From positions 1-34,469 of the IMG/VR virus record IMGVR_UViG_3300036876_000038: a DNA stretch of 34,469 bases, one strand, 5' to 3'. This document shows, in pieces, positions 6,753 to 12,945 of the stretch. Position 1 is the stretch's first letter. Each line of letters starts with the position of its first letter. The DNA is from a virus. A program made the translations under genes and the position numbers. The notes beneath the pieces were generated by a model, which saw nothing but the letters and a program-made list of their open reading frames with translations, had not been told where the DNA came from and ran no database searches.

Positions 6753-6929
6753 TTATTTCTCAACACAAATATATTTTACCGACTTCAGCAAAGTTTGGAA
6801 TTCATCATGAGTAAATTTACCGGCTGAAATACATTTCTCTTTAGTGGAAAATTCTTGAGATAACATTGATACACTATCGCCGTGTGACAGCATGGATGCA
6901 TAAAATGTTAAAATTAAAACCCATGACAT
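6753..6929 (-). CDS. Small Cys-pair protein with hydrophobic N-terminus (58 aa)
   Basis: Begins MSWVLILTFYASMLSHGDSV and ends SVKYICVEK. A short signal-like hydrophobic N-terminus is followed by the pattern F-x-T-K-E-x-C...A...V-K-Y-I-C-V-x-K, a two-cysteine arrangement seen in short phage and bacterial exported proteins of unknown function. AAAGGA lies 8 bases upstream of the ATG. It sits directly downstream of the hairpin at 6963-7012. Confidence 0.6.
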   Translation of the reverse strand: MSWVLILTFYASMLSHGDSVSMLSQEFSTKEKCISAGKFTHDEFQTLLKSVKYICVEK

Positions 6930-6951
6930 TTATATTTCCTTTTGCTCTTAC

Positions 6952-7012
6952 TTAATTGGTGAAGCGCAGCACAGGGTCAGTGTGTTTATCATTCCTAATA
7001 GGTTGCTGCGCT
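6952..7012. terminator. Hairpin with shared TTAATTGGT flank (copy B)
   Basis: AGCGCAGCA (6963-6971) and TGCTGCGCT (7004-7012) form a perfect 9-bp stem with a 32-base loop, beside TTAATTGGT at 6952-6960. It lies between the single-strand-binding gene (stop 7029) and the next leftward gene (start 6929). The flank and GC-rich stem repeat the layout of 5332-5361, suggesting a related terminator or processing element. Confidence 0.45.
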
Positions 7013-7028
7013 CCGTAACATGGTGACG

Positions 7029-7490
7029 CTAAAATGGTATGTCATCATTCAGATCGTCGCTCGCAACTGGAATTGGTGGCGCAATCTTTTTATCATCTGA
7101 CAATACTTTTACATAATCTTTTACTGAGTTGCTATCGTTATACATCCCGGAACCGTCTGGTCTTTGCTTACCTTTCTGTATAACTAGTTCTAACTTACCA
7201 GTGCGACCTATACAATCTTCAGCTGACATCGCACCAAATGTATATTTATCCGCAAGACCTGTACAATCTGTGAAATGTTTTAACTTGTGTGGCATGGAAT
7301 CTAAAAGATAATCAAACACTATTCTTTCCGATCCGTTTTTATCCCACATGCGCAGCATTAACTTAATCATTTCTTTACCTGACGACTTCGAAAGTTCGTC
7401 GGTTGCTTTCATTACTTCAAAGTTATACACGCCGGGTTCAATTAAACTTACTGCGCTCAATTCTTCTTCAGTCATTGTTGTTAGCTTCAT
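7029..7490 (-). CDS. Single-stranded DNA-binding protein, DUF669-like
   Basis: 153 residues. PGVYNFEVMKATDELSKSSG at about 19-38 followed by KEMIKLMLRMWD is the typical opening of phage DUF669-like proteins that partner single-strand annealing systems. The last residues, DLNDDIPF, match the acidic C-terminal tip of bacterial SSB that recruits partner proteins. It overlaps the Sak4-like ATPase gene by ATGA, giving a two-gene recombination unit. Expected role: coat single-stranded DNA during replication and recombination. An OB fold is expected from the family, not shown by the sequence alone. Confidence 0.75.
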   Translation of the reverse strand: MKLTTMTEEELSAVSLIEPGVYNFEVMKATDELSKSSGKEMIKLMLRMWDKNGSERIVFDYLLDSMPHKLKHFTDCTGLADKYTFGAMSAEDCIGRTGKLELVIQKGKQRPDGSGMYNDSNSVKDYVKVLSDDKKIAPPIPVASDDLNDDIPF

Positions 7491-8338
7491 GCTGCATTGT
7501 CCTTAATTTTAGTTTTCAAAAGGTCTATAATCTTTTGTATCACATCAGTGGAGAGTTCGTCGAAACTTTCGGCACTGTGTTTCTCTTTCCATTTAGCTTG
7601 TATCGCATCGCTTACTTGTAATAACTTTATTAATTTTAACAATTCATCCACTTGTGTTGCACTTGCTGGGGTCAAAGGCACTACGGCCTTTTCTATTGAC
7701 TCCAATCCATACCGCTCAATTACTTTTGCATAACTAAACTCAAACGATTCGTGCATCGGAAACGAATCTATTCTAGACTTCTTAGTTACTGCAAAAAACT
7801 CTTTTCCTCGAAGCTGTGTCTCAAAGACTAAATCAAACATATAACCTAAGCGGTTGTAGCACGCGTAGGTTTGCCCCACCACGGACATGTTATTACCATA
7901 TTCTTTTTTAGCTTGGCAAGTAATAATTACATTCATATCTATACGTAATAATAAATTTACTAACAACTTCATTTTTTTATTAGCCATCGAGACATGACGA
8001 CCAAAATCTGAACCTACAACCTTTTCACAATCTGCTTGTAAGTTATCATATGGAATAGTTAAAGAGTCTATCACCAAGGTTGTGAAGTTATGTTGTGTCG
8101 ACATAAGTTCGCGCACTTGAGATAATATCTCGTCAAAGTCTCCACTTGCTAAAACTAATCCACCACTTTGTGTTATTGCTTGCGCATATTTCTTTTTAGA
8201 TGTTGTGTCTTCTGTATCAATGTATGCAGTGTTTGGAAACTGACACGCACATGTTGATTTTCCTGTACCCATTTCACCGTAAAACATTGCTTTCAACCTT
8301 TGTTGTTTAATCTCTGGTTTTTTAAACTTTAGCGCCAT
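7487..8338 (-). CDS. Sak4-like RecA-fold recombination ATPase
   Basis: 283 residues. Walker A GEMGTGKST at 21-29, followed by CACQFPNTAYIDTEDTT, and Walker B TLVIDSLT at 87-94, then a helical stretch and VIITCQAKKEYGNNMSVVGQ (about 137-156). This order (AAA_24, phage nucleotide-binding) is that of Sak4 proteins, RecA-like ATPases that anneal or pair strands with help from an SSB. The SSB-like gene directly downstream with a 4-base overlap supports the call. The C-terminal 70 residues are helical and more variable. An alternative is a generic AAA ATPase of unknown role. Confidence 0.8.
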   Translation of the reverse strand: MALKFKKPEIKQQRLKAMFYGEMGTGKSTCACQFPNTAYIDTEDTTSKKKYAQAITQSGGLVLASGDFDEILSQVRELMSTQHNFTTLVIDSLTIPYDNLQADCEKVVGSDFGRHVSMANKKMKLLVNLLLRIDMNVIITCQAKKEYGNNMSVVGQTYACYNRLGYMFDLVFETQLRGKEFFAVTKKSRIDSFPMHESFEFSYAKVIERYGLESIEKAVVPLTPASATQVDELLKLIKLLQVSDAIQAKWKEKHSAESFDELSTDVIQKIIDLLKTKIKDNAA

Positions 8339-8340
8339 GT

Positions 8341-8709
8341 TTACATTCCTTGTAAGTTAAATATTTCCAACTGTTTGTCTAGCAAATCTTCTAATGTGGG
8401 TAAAAGATATTTTGCAATGCCTTCGACCCACACTTCTAAAAAGTCACTCGCTGTGTCTTTACAAAAACTATTTCCCATTAACTTTATTAGAGCTGGGCGC
8501 ATAGTGCGCTCATACTCTGGATTGTCAGGACTCACTGCTTCCATTGCTGCAAATTCACTTTCACATAATATAAGTGAGCACAGTTCTAACATTTCATGTT
8601 CAGGTATTTCTTTAAAAATTAAAACATATTCCTGGATGATAGTGTCAAACTTTGAGTAATTATGTATCAAACTCTTTGCAAATCTTACTGACTTGCTTCC
8701 ATGTTCCAT
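8341..8709 (-). CDS. Hypothetical protein (122 aa)
   Basis: Begins MEHGSKSVRFAKSLIHNYSK. All-helical, acidic (EIPEHEMLELCSLILCESEF at about 34-53). It is followed by the Sak4-like gene after 2 bases, so it is probably co-translated with the recombination pair and may be an accessory factor. No family recognised. AAGGA lies about 10 bases before the ATG. Confidence 0.55.
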   Translation of the reverse strand: MEHGSKSVRFAKSLIHNYSKFDTIIQEYVLIFKEIPEHEMLELCSLILCESEFAAMEAVSPDNPEYERTMRPALIKLMGNSFCKDTASDFLEVWVEGIAKYLLPTLEDLLDKQLEIFNLQGM

Positions 8710-8755
8710 ATTGTGTCAATCCTTGACGTAAAAACATTTATTACAATTATTACAA

Positions 8756-8923
8756 TTATTCTGTCAACTCCACTTTTGTGTTTTGTCTTGCAACACTACG
8801 CTCTAAAATAATCTTAACTTGTTCCGGTAACTTTATTTCATTCTGCACAGAAAGTATTTTTAGTTTCTTCCAACACTCTTTAGTCACACTAACATTTATT
8901 TTTTGTAGAAACTCTTTTGACAT
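8756..8923 (-). CDS. Arc/RHH-like small regulator (55 aa)
   Basis: Begins MSKEFLQKINVSVTKECWKK. A beta-like strand (KINVSVT) is followed by two helices (ECWKKLKILSVQNEIKLPEQ and VKIILERSVA), the ribbon-helix-helix order; I-N-V-S-V would be the DNA-contacting strand. AGGAAAT lies 8 bases before the ATG. Just after the stop there is a short direct repeat of TTACAATTA (about 8740-8758) that could be a binding site or chance. RHH assignment is by pattern. Confidence 0.6.
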   Translation of the reverse strand: MSKEFLQKINVSVTKECWKKLKILSVQNEIKLPEQVKIILERSVARQNTKVELTE

Positions 8924-8984
8924 AAAATATATTTCCTAAACAGTACAATGATATCAGGAGGTAAAATAGCTTTATAACTTTATA

Positions 8985-9200
8985 TCATGTAAACCAGTGA
9001 AAACCTTTTGCCATAAGGCCTAGAGTACCTATATGGAATGCAATCATGATCCCAAACATCCAACGTATGTCGTACTTAATCTCTTTAAAACTGTCAGTCA
9101 TATGGTTATACATGTAGTCCATTGTGGCTTCTACTTTTGACAATCTTGACTCAAAAAGGAGATCGTATTTTGTGATTAGGAGTTGTTCTTGTTCGGTCAT
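8985..9200 (-). CDS. Small coiled-coil plus C-terminal membrane-helix protein (XhlA-like?)
   Basis: 71 residues. Residues 8-45 form a heptad-like helix (YDLLFESRLSKVEATMDYMY), followed by one hydrophobic segment (about 48-66, MFGIMIAFHIGTLGLMAKG). This is the plan of XhlA-type haemolysin/holin accessory proteins and of many phage membrane-tethered coiled coils. Its stop is followed by an AGGAGG-like site near 8955-8961 on the other strand, probably coincidence. Starts 2 bases after the upstream gene. Confidence 0.55.
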   Translation of the reverse strand: MTEQEQLLITKYDLLFESRLSKVEATMDYMYNHMTDSFKEIKYDIRWMFGIMIAFHIGTLGLMAKGFHWFT

Positions 9201-9202
9201 TT

Positions 9203-9664
9203 TTATTCTTCTCCACTCGTCAAAGCTAATTTAAGAGCTGGTGTATATTCAAAATTGGCGCCATTTTCGACTAATACATCTAAGTGAAACGAGACATTAA
9301 CATCGGATAATTCGGTTTTTGATTCCTCAATCGCCATCATTGCGTATTGTGCAGCGATCTGATCGCCATTAAATTCGTTGGTTCCATCCTGATTTATTAG
9401 ATCTATTACTTCGTCTAATGAGTGTAAATTTTGTAAAGTTGAGCTTATTACCATTTTGGTTCCCTCAGTTTTATGTTTTAGCTTTTTAGCCACACGTTTG
9501 CGCTTAATATCTTCAATCGATGAATGCGGAAAAACCCAATTGTTGCCGATCTTAGAAGCTTTTTTAATTGAACCGTTCCAGCATAGCAACCTTAGGTAAT
9601 CTCGGCTTAATCCTAGGATTTTACCGGCTGTTTCGCAGGTGAGGAGCTTTTCTTCGTTAAGCAT
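9203..9664 (-). CDS. Excisionase/MerR-type winged-HTH DNA-binding protein
   Basis: 153 residues. Residues 6-57 (LLTCETAGKILGLSRDYLRL ... GNNWVFPHSSIEDIKRKR) match the HTH_17 type of DNA-binding domain: L-x-T/x-E-A-x-x-L-G-x-S-x-x-x-L/I, then G-x-x-W-x-F-x-x-x-D-I. The remaining 95 residues are acidic and may mediate interactions. In this early block a regulatory or excisionase-like role is likely, but without an integrase a regulator is more plausible. Confidence 0.7.
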   Translation of the reverse strand: MLNEEKLLTCETAGKILGLSRDYLRLLCWNGSIKKASKIGNNWVFPHSSIEDIKRKRVAKKLKHKTEGTKMVISSTLQNLHSLDEVIDLINQDGTNEFNGDQIAAQYAMMAIEESKTELSDVNVSFHLDVLVENGANFEYTPALKLALTSGEE

Positions 9665-9665
9665 A

Positions 9666-9878
9666 TTAATTCACCCTTTCAGCGCGTAAAACTTGCTGTG
9701 TTTCTTTCTCATAAACAAAATAAGTAACACCTAAAACTTGCTGGCTTATCATCTGATTCCTTGTATAAGCGCATTTTAAAGCTGTTTCTTTTTTCTTATA
9801 TACTTTGAAAATATGTGGCTTAACATTGTTAGCGGTTAAATCAGTTTGAAAGCCGTGTGTGTAAATCACTGCGTACAT
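9666..9878 (-). CDS. Hypothetical protein (70 aa)
   Basis: Begins MYAVIYTHGFQTDLTANNVK and ends QQVLRAERVN. Alternating beta and helix, positive net charge. No family recognised. Preceded by GAGGAC 8 bases before the ATG, inside the end of the 38-residue gene upstream. Ends one base before the HTH gene start. Confidence 0.55.
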   Translation of the reverse strand: MYAVIYTHGFQTDLTANNVKPHIFKVYKKKETALKCAYTRNQMISQQVLGVTYFVYEKETQQVLRAERVN

Positions 9879-9888
9879 TTTATTGTCC

Positions 9889-10005
9889 TCACTTAATAAT
9901 TCCGGTTATTACTAATTCCATGAATTCTAGGTGGGTAACTTCTTTTATGTCCCAGCTTAGTTTGTTGTAGCTTTCCCAGTACCATTGCGCGATTGTCTTT
10001 TTCAT
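9889..10005 (-). CDS. Small hypothetical protein (38 aa)
   Basis: Begins MKKTIAQWYWESYNKLSWDI and ends LVITGIIK. Tryptophan-rich (W8, W10, W18). A clear GAGGG ribosome site lies 8 bases before the ATG, and the stop is 10 bases before the next start, so it fits the compact leftward run. No family recognised and the length makes it uncertain. Confidence 0.5.
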   Translation of the reverse strand: MKKTIAQWYWESYNKLSWDIKEVTHLEFMELVITGIIK

Positions 10006-10053
10006 TTTCTTGCCCTCAGCTGTTCTTAATGATTACATTATATCATGCAATCA

Positions 10054-10215
10054 TTATCCGTCAACCTTTTTTTCGCATTTTAATTTAAATTTTTCGATCA
10101 AAGATAACATGATACTGTTAGCTGAAGTTTCCTGAACTATTGTTTGAGTTTTCATAAAAACCCACAAATCCTTAGGCATTCTGACTAACATTGTCTTTGG
10201 TTCAATTGCTTGCAT
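10054..10215 (-). CDS. Arc/MetJ-like ribbon-helix-helix regulator (53 aa)
   Basis: Begins MQAIEPKTMLVRMPKDLWVF. The order strand (TMLVRMP), helix (KDLWVFMKTQTI), turn, helix (ANSIMLSLIEKFK) is that of Arc-type repressors, where S-A-N-S-I-x-x-x-L-I closely follows the usual S-x-N-S-x-I-x-x-L-I. AAGGGG lies 10 bases before the ATG. It is the first gene of the leftward block and faces the rightward replication genes, so it is the best candidate for the switch protein of this divergent region. Confidence 0.7.
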   Translation of the reverse strand: MQAIEPKTMLVRMPKDLWVFMKTQTIVQETSANSIMLSLIEKFKLKCEKKVDG

Positions 10216-10309
10216 ATGTAAAATTCCCCTTTAAAATTCAATTGCTTGTGCTACTTATATAATATATCATTGATATTAAGTGATTTTAACTTTTAAGGCA
10301 AGTACTTTT
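10201..10309. promoter_or_regulatory. Divergent control region with 12-bp direct repeat and overlapping -10 boxes
   Basis: TTCAATTGCTTG occurs at 10201-10212, inside the first codons of the RHH gene, and again at 10237-10248, exactly 36 bases apart. A plus-strand TATAAT lies at 10258-10263, and its complement at 10259-10264 reads TATTAT for the leftward direction. No convincing -35 box was found for either. The repeats sit where an autoregulator would act. Confidence 0.55.
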
Positions 10310-10663
10310 GTGCAAAATATAAAGATACCTCCATTCGGCTGGCCACTCTATAAGATCCAAAAAGCCGGTCGTCGTCCTGCAAATTCAGTTTGTTTATTCA
10401 TCGGCCATAAAGCCTGGAAAGACGCCAAGAGCTTTGCAGAGGTATACCCTAAGCGCACGCTTATGATTCCGCCATATCTATCGGCAAATGAATTCTTTTG
10501 GCCGGTCAAGGGCTGTGACATTTTGATATTCGATTCGGGTTGGGGTGGCGTAGACTATGTAGACGAAGTTGTTGCGCGACTTTACAAGGATGGAGCGCAT
10601 ATGGTGCGCTCTGTGAGCTATGAAAATAAATTAACTGTACATCAAAAGGACTTGTCATTATGA
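10310..10663 (+). CDS. Hypothetical protein upstream of the replicative helicase (117 aa)
   Basis: Mixed alpha/beta protein with PPFGWPLYKIQKAGRRPANS near the start, FIGHKAW, and CDILIFDSGWGGVDYVDEVV at about 79-98 (a strand ending in Asp as in nucleotide-binding folds, but with no P-loop). The GTG at 10310 is chosen because AAGG lies upstream, while the earlier in-frame GTG at 10280 abuts the -10 box and has no ribosome site. It overlaps the helicase gene by 4 bases (ATGA), so the two are coupled and a replication role is likely. Family not recognised. Confidence 0.6.
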   Translation: MQNIKIPPFGWPLYKIQKAGRRPANSVCLFIGHKAWKDAKSFAEVYPKRTLMIPPYLSANEFFWPVKGCDILIFDSGWGGVDYVDEVVARLYKDGAHMVRSVSYENKLTVHQKDLSL

Positions 10664-11652
10664 ATTTCAATGATCCAATATCCGATTACCCGCAGCTTGA
10701 CTTAGAGAATGTTATTCCGATTCATGCGAATACCGAGCTTAACAAAATGAACCCGCTTACTTATGATGAAATCATCGTTTCAAACCCTGCACCTATGCAA
10801 TACGTTGTTTACCCCTGGCTACCCACGCAAGGTATAGCGTTTATCTATGCCGCAACTGGTGTGGGTAAAACCCTATTTGCGCTCAATGTCGCCTATGCAA
10901 TCGCGGCGGGCGGTAACTTTCTAAAATTTAAATGCCCAAAGCCTCGCAAGGTACTCTATATAGACGGGGAAATGGCTTATAGCCAGCTGCACTCACGGTT
11001 TATGGATGTTGTGAAGCAACAAGGCGCTCTTACTTACCCGGAAAACTTTCACCTTCTAACCCCTGAAAAAGCAATATTTACCCTTCCACGGATCTGCAGT
11101 GTCGAAGGCCAAGAGTACTATTATAAGAAAATTGTAGAGTTGGGCATCGAAGTTCTTGTGCTTGATAATCTCTCCACGCTATCCGCTATCGACGAAAACA
11201 ATTCCGAACAATGGAAGGTCATTCAAGACTGGTTAATTTATTTGCGTTCAAAAGGCATTTCAACACTTATCGTCCACCATGCTGGTAAAGAAAAGCGTGG
11301 GTATCGTGGTACATCTCGGATGCTAGATTGTGCAGATACTGCCATATCGCTTCAAGATGTATCAAGCGGACAAATGGAAAATGAAGTTGATAACGAGAAG
11401 AAATTTAAGATTGAGTATCAAAAGAGCAGATCTTTTGGTGGACAAGACTCACTTTCGTTTGAAGTTTCGCTTACCGCTCAAGGTTGGACTTATGAGTCAT
11501 TGGAGAAATCTAATACAATTCGAATCATTGAAATGTTCTCGGAGCTCAAAATTAAGCCAGCTGACATTGCAAACGAGCTGGGTATAAATCGATCACATGT
11601 ATATAGAATAATCAAACGTGCTAAGCGTGATGGGCTGATTCGGAGCGAATAA
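10660..11652 (+). CDS. RepA/AAA_25-type replicative helicase with C-terminal HTH
   Basis: 330 residues. Walker A AATGVGKT at 64-71, a VLYIDGEM strand at 98-105, Walker B VLVLDN at 165-170, then IVHHAGK (204-210) and GYRGTSR (214-220), the typical order of AAA_25 and RSF1010 RepA-like hexameric helicases. Residues 298-320 (IKPADIANELGINRSHVYRI) form a helix-turn-helix not needed for the motor and likely to give sequence-specific DNA contact. The repeat array immediately downstream (11684-11925) is the natural target. No separate primase or DNA polymerase is seen, so host enzymes would finish replication. Confidence 0.8.
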   Translation: MNFNDPISDYPQLDLENVIPIHANTELNKMNPLTYDEIIVSNPAPMQYVVYPWLPTQGIAFIYAATGVGKTLFALNVAYAIAAGGNFLKFKCPKPRKVLYIDGEMAYSQLHSRFMDVVKQQGALTYPENFHLLTPEKAIFTLPRICSVEGQEYYYKKIVELGIEVLVLDNLSTLSAIDENNSEQWKVIQDWLIYLRSKGISTLIVHHAGKEKRGYRGTSRMLDCADTAISLQDVSSGQMENEVDNEKKFKIEYQKSRSFGGQDSLSFEVSLTAQGWTYESLEKSNTIRIIEMFSELKIKPADIANELGINRSHVYRIIKRAKRDGLIRSE

Positions 11653-11762
11653 ATTGGGTCTAGGCCGCTCTACGCACGCCTAGTGTACAAACGCACTCAT
11701 ATTCCCCGGAAAGCCTTACTGTGCATGGGTTTGCGCTTGTACACTAACAGGTAGACACCTAG

Positions 11763-11834
11763 TGTACACGGTGGTGTACACGGCCTCTCTTTTGTACACT
11801 TGAGTACACTCTTTTGTACACTGGTTTGTACACT
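11763..11834 (+). repeat. Dense iteron cluster (TGTACACT family)
   Basis: Six copies start at 11763, 11775, 11793, 11803, 11815 and 11827, giving spacings of 12, 18, 10, 12 and 12 bases. The last four read TTTGTACACT, TGAGTACACT, TTTGTACACT and TTTGTACACT. Copies would lie on about the same face of the helix. Confidence 0.8.
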
Positions 11835-11844
11835 GGCTTTTTCT

Positions 11845-11880
11845 CTTATATATATGATTATATTATATATATTATATATA
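11845..11880. promoter_or_regulatory. AT-rich unwinding-type tract
   Basis: Thirty-six bases made of TTATATA and ATTATATA-like runs with a single G, immediately followed by another TGTACACT. It is the easiest place in the region to melt and fits a DNA unwinding element. It could also hide promoter -10 boxes for the gene at 11954. Confidence 0.55.
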
Positions 11881-11953
11881 TGTACACTAGAGAGCCCGAG
11901 CGGTCTATTTTCGGGTAAGTGTACACCTGTAAAATTATGGAGAAAATTTTAAA

Positions 11954-12136
11954 ATGGATTCTTTTTTGGACAGCAAAATTAAGTTATTTCAATTGATTAA
12001 AAAAATATCAGATCATTACGGTGGTGAAGACATCGAATTGCTTCACGATTACCAAATTGACGTTTTGGAGAAATATAAAAATAATCTCATTCAGGTGATT
12101 GCTTATTTTGAAGATGAATTGAAAAAGTTAACCTGA
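11954..12136 (+). CDS. Hypothetical acidic helical protein (60 aa)
   Basis: Begins MDSFLDSKIKLFQLIKKISD and ends FEDELKKLT. It is predicted all-helical with possible coiled-coil character. GGAG lies 14 bases before the ATG, rather far. It is the first gene after the putative origin and precedes the nuclease operon. No family recognised. Confidence 0.55.
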   Translation: MDSFLDSKIKLFQLIKKISDHYGGEDIELLHDYQIDVLEKYKNNLIQVIAYFEDELKKLT

Positions 12137-12165
12137 GTGGTTAATCACTGGTTAACCTGGTTAAC
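12127..12165 (+). repeat. Cluster of GGTTAAC boxes
   Basis: GTTAACC (12127-12133), GGTTAATC (12139-12146), GGTTAACC (12150-12157) and GGTTAAC (12159-12165) lie within 39 bases, spaced 9 to 12 bases, at the end of one gene and before the next. GTTAAC is palindromic. They look like tandem operators or a second, smaller iteron set. Confidence 0.5.
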
Positions 12166-12191
12166 TTTTCCCGGAACAAGGAATGTTCTAC

Positions 12192-12395
12192 ATGAAACCT
12201 AGCACCCCTGAATGGTCAGAAATGACAAAAACTGCAAAGAACGCGTATTTCAGCGCATTACATGAACTATACGGAGCCACAAAACATGAGAAGGAATCTC
12301 AAAGCCCCATCCACATTGCCAGACAAAGCCGCAATACCTCACGAAGCTTGCGAACAGATCAAGTTCACGACATGGTTGTTAAGGACCTATCCTGA
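12192..12395 (+). CDS. Possible 67-aa protein overlapping the nuclease gene
   Basis: Begins MKPSTPEWSEMTKTAKNAYF. AAGGA lies 9 bases before the ATG, a good ribosome site, and the first 35 residues look protein-like. The last 37 codons overlap the start of the VRR-NUC gene in another frame. It may be a real small gene whose tail overlaps, or the true product may be shorter. No family recognised. Confidence 0.4.
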   Translation: MKPSTPEWSEMTKTAKNAYFSALHELYGATKHEKESQSPIHIARQSRNTSRSLRTDQVHDMVVKDLS

Positions 12396-12693
12396 GATAA
12401 AATTCACATCCTCTGCCAACGGTGGCAGGAGAAGTCTCTCAGAAGGGGTCAAATTTAAGCGTATGGGCGTTTCTGCGGGATTCCCTGACATGGAGATACC
12501 TTTTCCTGTAAAACCTTACCACGGGCTTTATATTGAGTTTAAACGCATATCGGGTGGTGTGGTGTCTGAAGTGCAGAAAGAGTGGCTGGATTATTTAAAT
12601 GGGAAAGGGTATTATGCGGTTGTTGCCAAAGGTTTTGATGCTGCGAAGGAAATTTTTCTTAGCTATATCACCAACAAACCCGACGCTGCTTGA
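12286..12693 (+). CDS. VRR-NUC family nuclease
   Basis: About 135 residues. EACEQIKFTTWLLRTYPEIK, the SSANGGRRS loop, GVSAGFPDMEI and YIEFKR followed by Q-K-E-W give the VRR-NUC (PD-(D/E)XK-like) order: a first acidic helix, an N-G-G-x-R loop, G-x-P-D and x-E-F-K as metal-binding catalytic residues, then a conserved Q. Phage members are Holliday-junction or flap nucleases acting in replication and recombination. The ATG at 12286 is preferred because GGAG lies 9 bases upstream; an in-frame ATG at 12262 would add 8 residues. It ends just before a terminator. Confidence 0.8.
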   Translation: MRRNLKAPSTLPDKAAIPHEACEQIKFTTWLLRTYPEIKFTSSANGGRRSLSEGVKFKRMGVSAGFPDMEIPFPVKPYHGLYIEFKRISGGVVSEVQKEWLDYLNGKGYYAVVAKGFDAAKEIFLSYITNKPDAA

Positions 12694-12748
12694 TTTTATT
12701 AGACCCGTTTTAAACTTACTCCCTCAGTTCGTGATATCAGCCTGGGTC

Positions 12749-12773
12749 ACCCGTCCTAACAACGGGTTTTTTT
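12749..12773 (+). terminator. Intrinsic terminator after the replication genes
   Basis: ACCCGT and ACGGGT form a 6-bp stem with a 7-base loop, followed immediately by a run of seven T. This is a standard rho-independent terminator that ends the helicase-nuclease transcript. Confidence 0.85.
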
Positions 12774-12786
12774 GTTTTGGAGTTAT

Positions 12787-12945
12787 ATGTTAACAAGCAA
12801 ATGCTGCGAAAAAGATCTTGATGTTGTTCCGGGCGACGGTCAATCTCGGTATTATGTTTGCAGCTTTTGTCTACGCCCTTGTGATAGTATTTTCTCTACA
12901 CCGACCAAAAAGGATTGCCTTAATGAACACGGAAATGCTAGCTAA
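12787..12945 (+). CDS. Small zinc-ribbon-like protein (52 aa)
   Basis: Begins MLTSKCCEKDLDVVPGDGQS, then RYYVCSFCLRPCDSIF. Cys 6, 7, 25, 28, 32 and 44 include a CxxC ribbon after YYVC, a pattern shared by many short phage zinc-ribbon ORFs. GGAG lies 4 bases before the ATG, just after the terminator. It overlaps the lysozyme start by 23 bases in a different frame. The same DNA read in the lysozyme frame encodes a membrane-like segment, so one of the two readings may be the functional one. Confidence 0.5.
   Translation: MLTSKCCEKDLDVVPGDGQSRYYVCSFCLRPCDSIFSTPTKKDCLNEHGNAS

Larger units (their letters stand above)
11684..11925. other. Probable replication origin: TGTACA iterons plus AT-rich unwinding tract
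   Basis: The 301 bases without a gene after the helicase hold nine exact TGTACA sites (starting at 11684, 11738, 11763, 11775, 11793, 11815, 11827, 11881 and 11920) and one variant AGTACA (11803). Most extend to TGTACACT or GTGTACAC. Next to the densest cluster is a nearly pure A/T tract at 11845-11880. Repeats spaced about one helical turn apart plus an AT-rich stretch beside a helicase gene is the layout of an iteron origin. Replication from here is inference. Confidence 0.7.

Noticed and set aside
11763-11834. CRISPR-like array
   Set aside because: Repeats are only 6-10 bases and spacers are 2-8 bases; this is an iteron layout, not repeat-spacer.
11895-11915. CCCGA/TCGGG hairpin inside the origin region as a terminator
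   Set aside because: Only 5 bp with a loop of about 11 bases and no T run; too weak to call.
12599-12793. Plus-strand frame of 64 codons overlapping the nuclease
   Set aside because: It runs across the terminator at 12749-12773 and is out of frame with the VRR-NUC domain.
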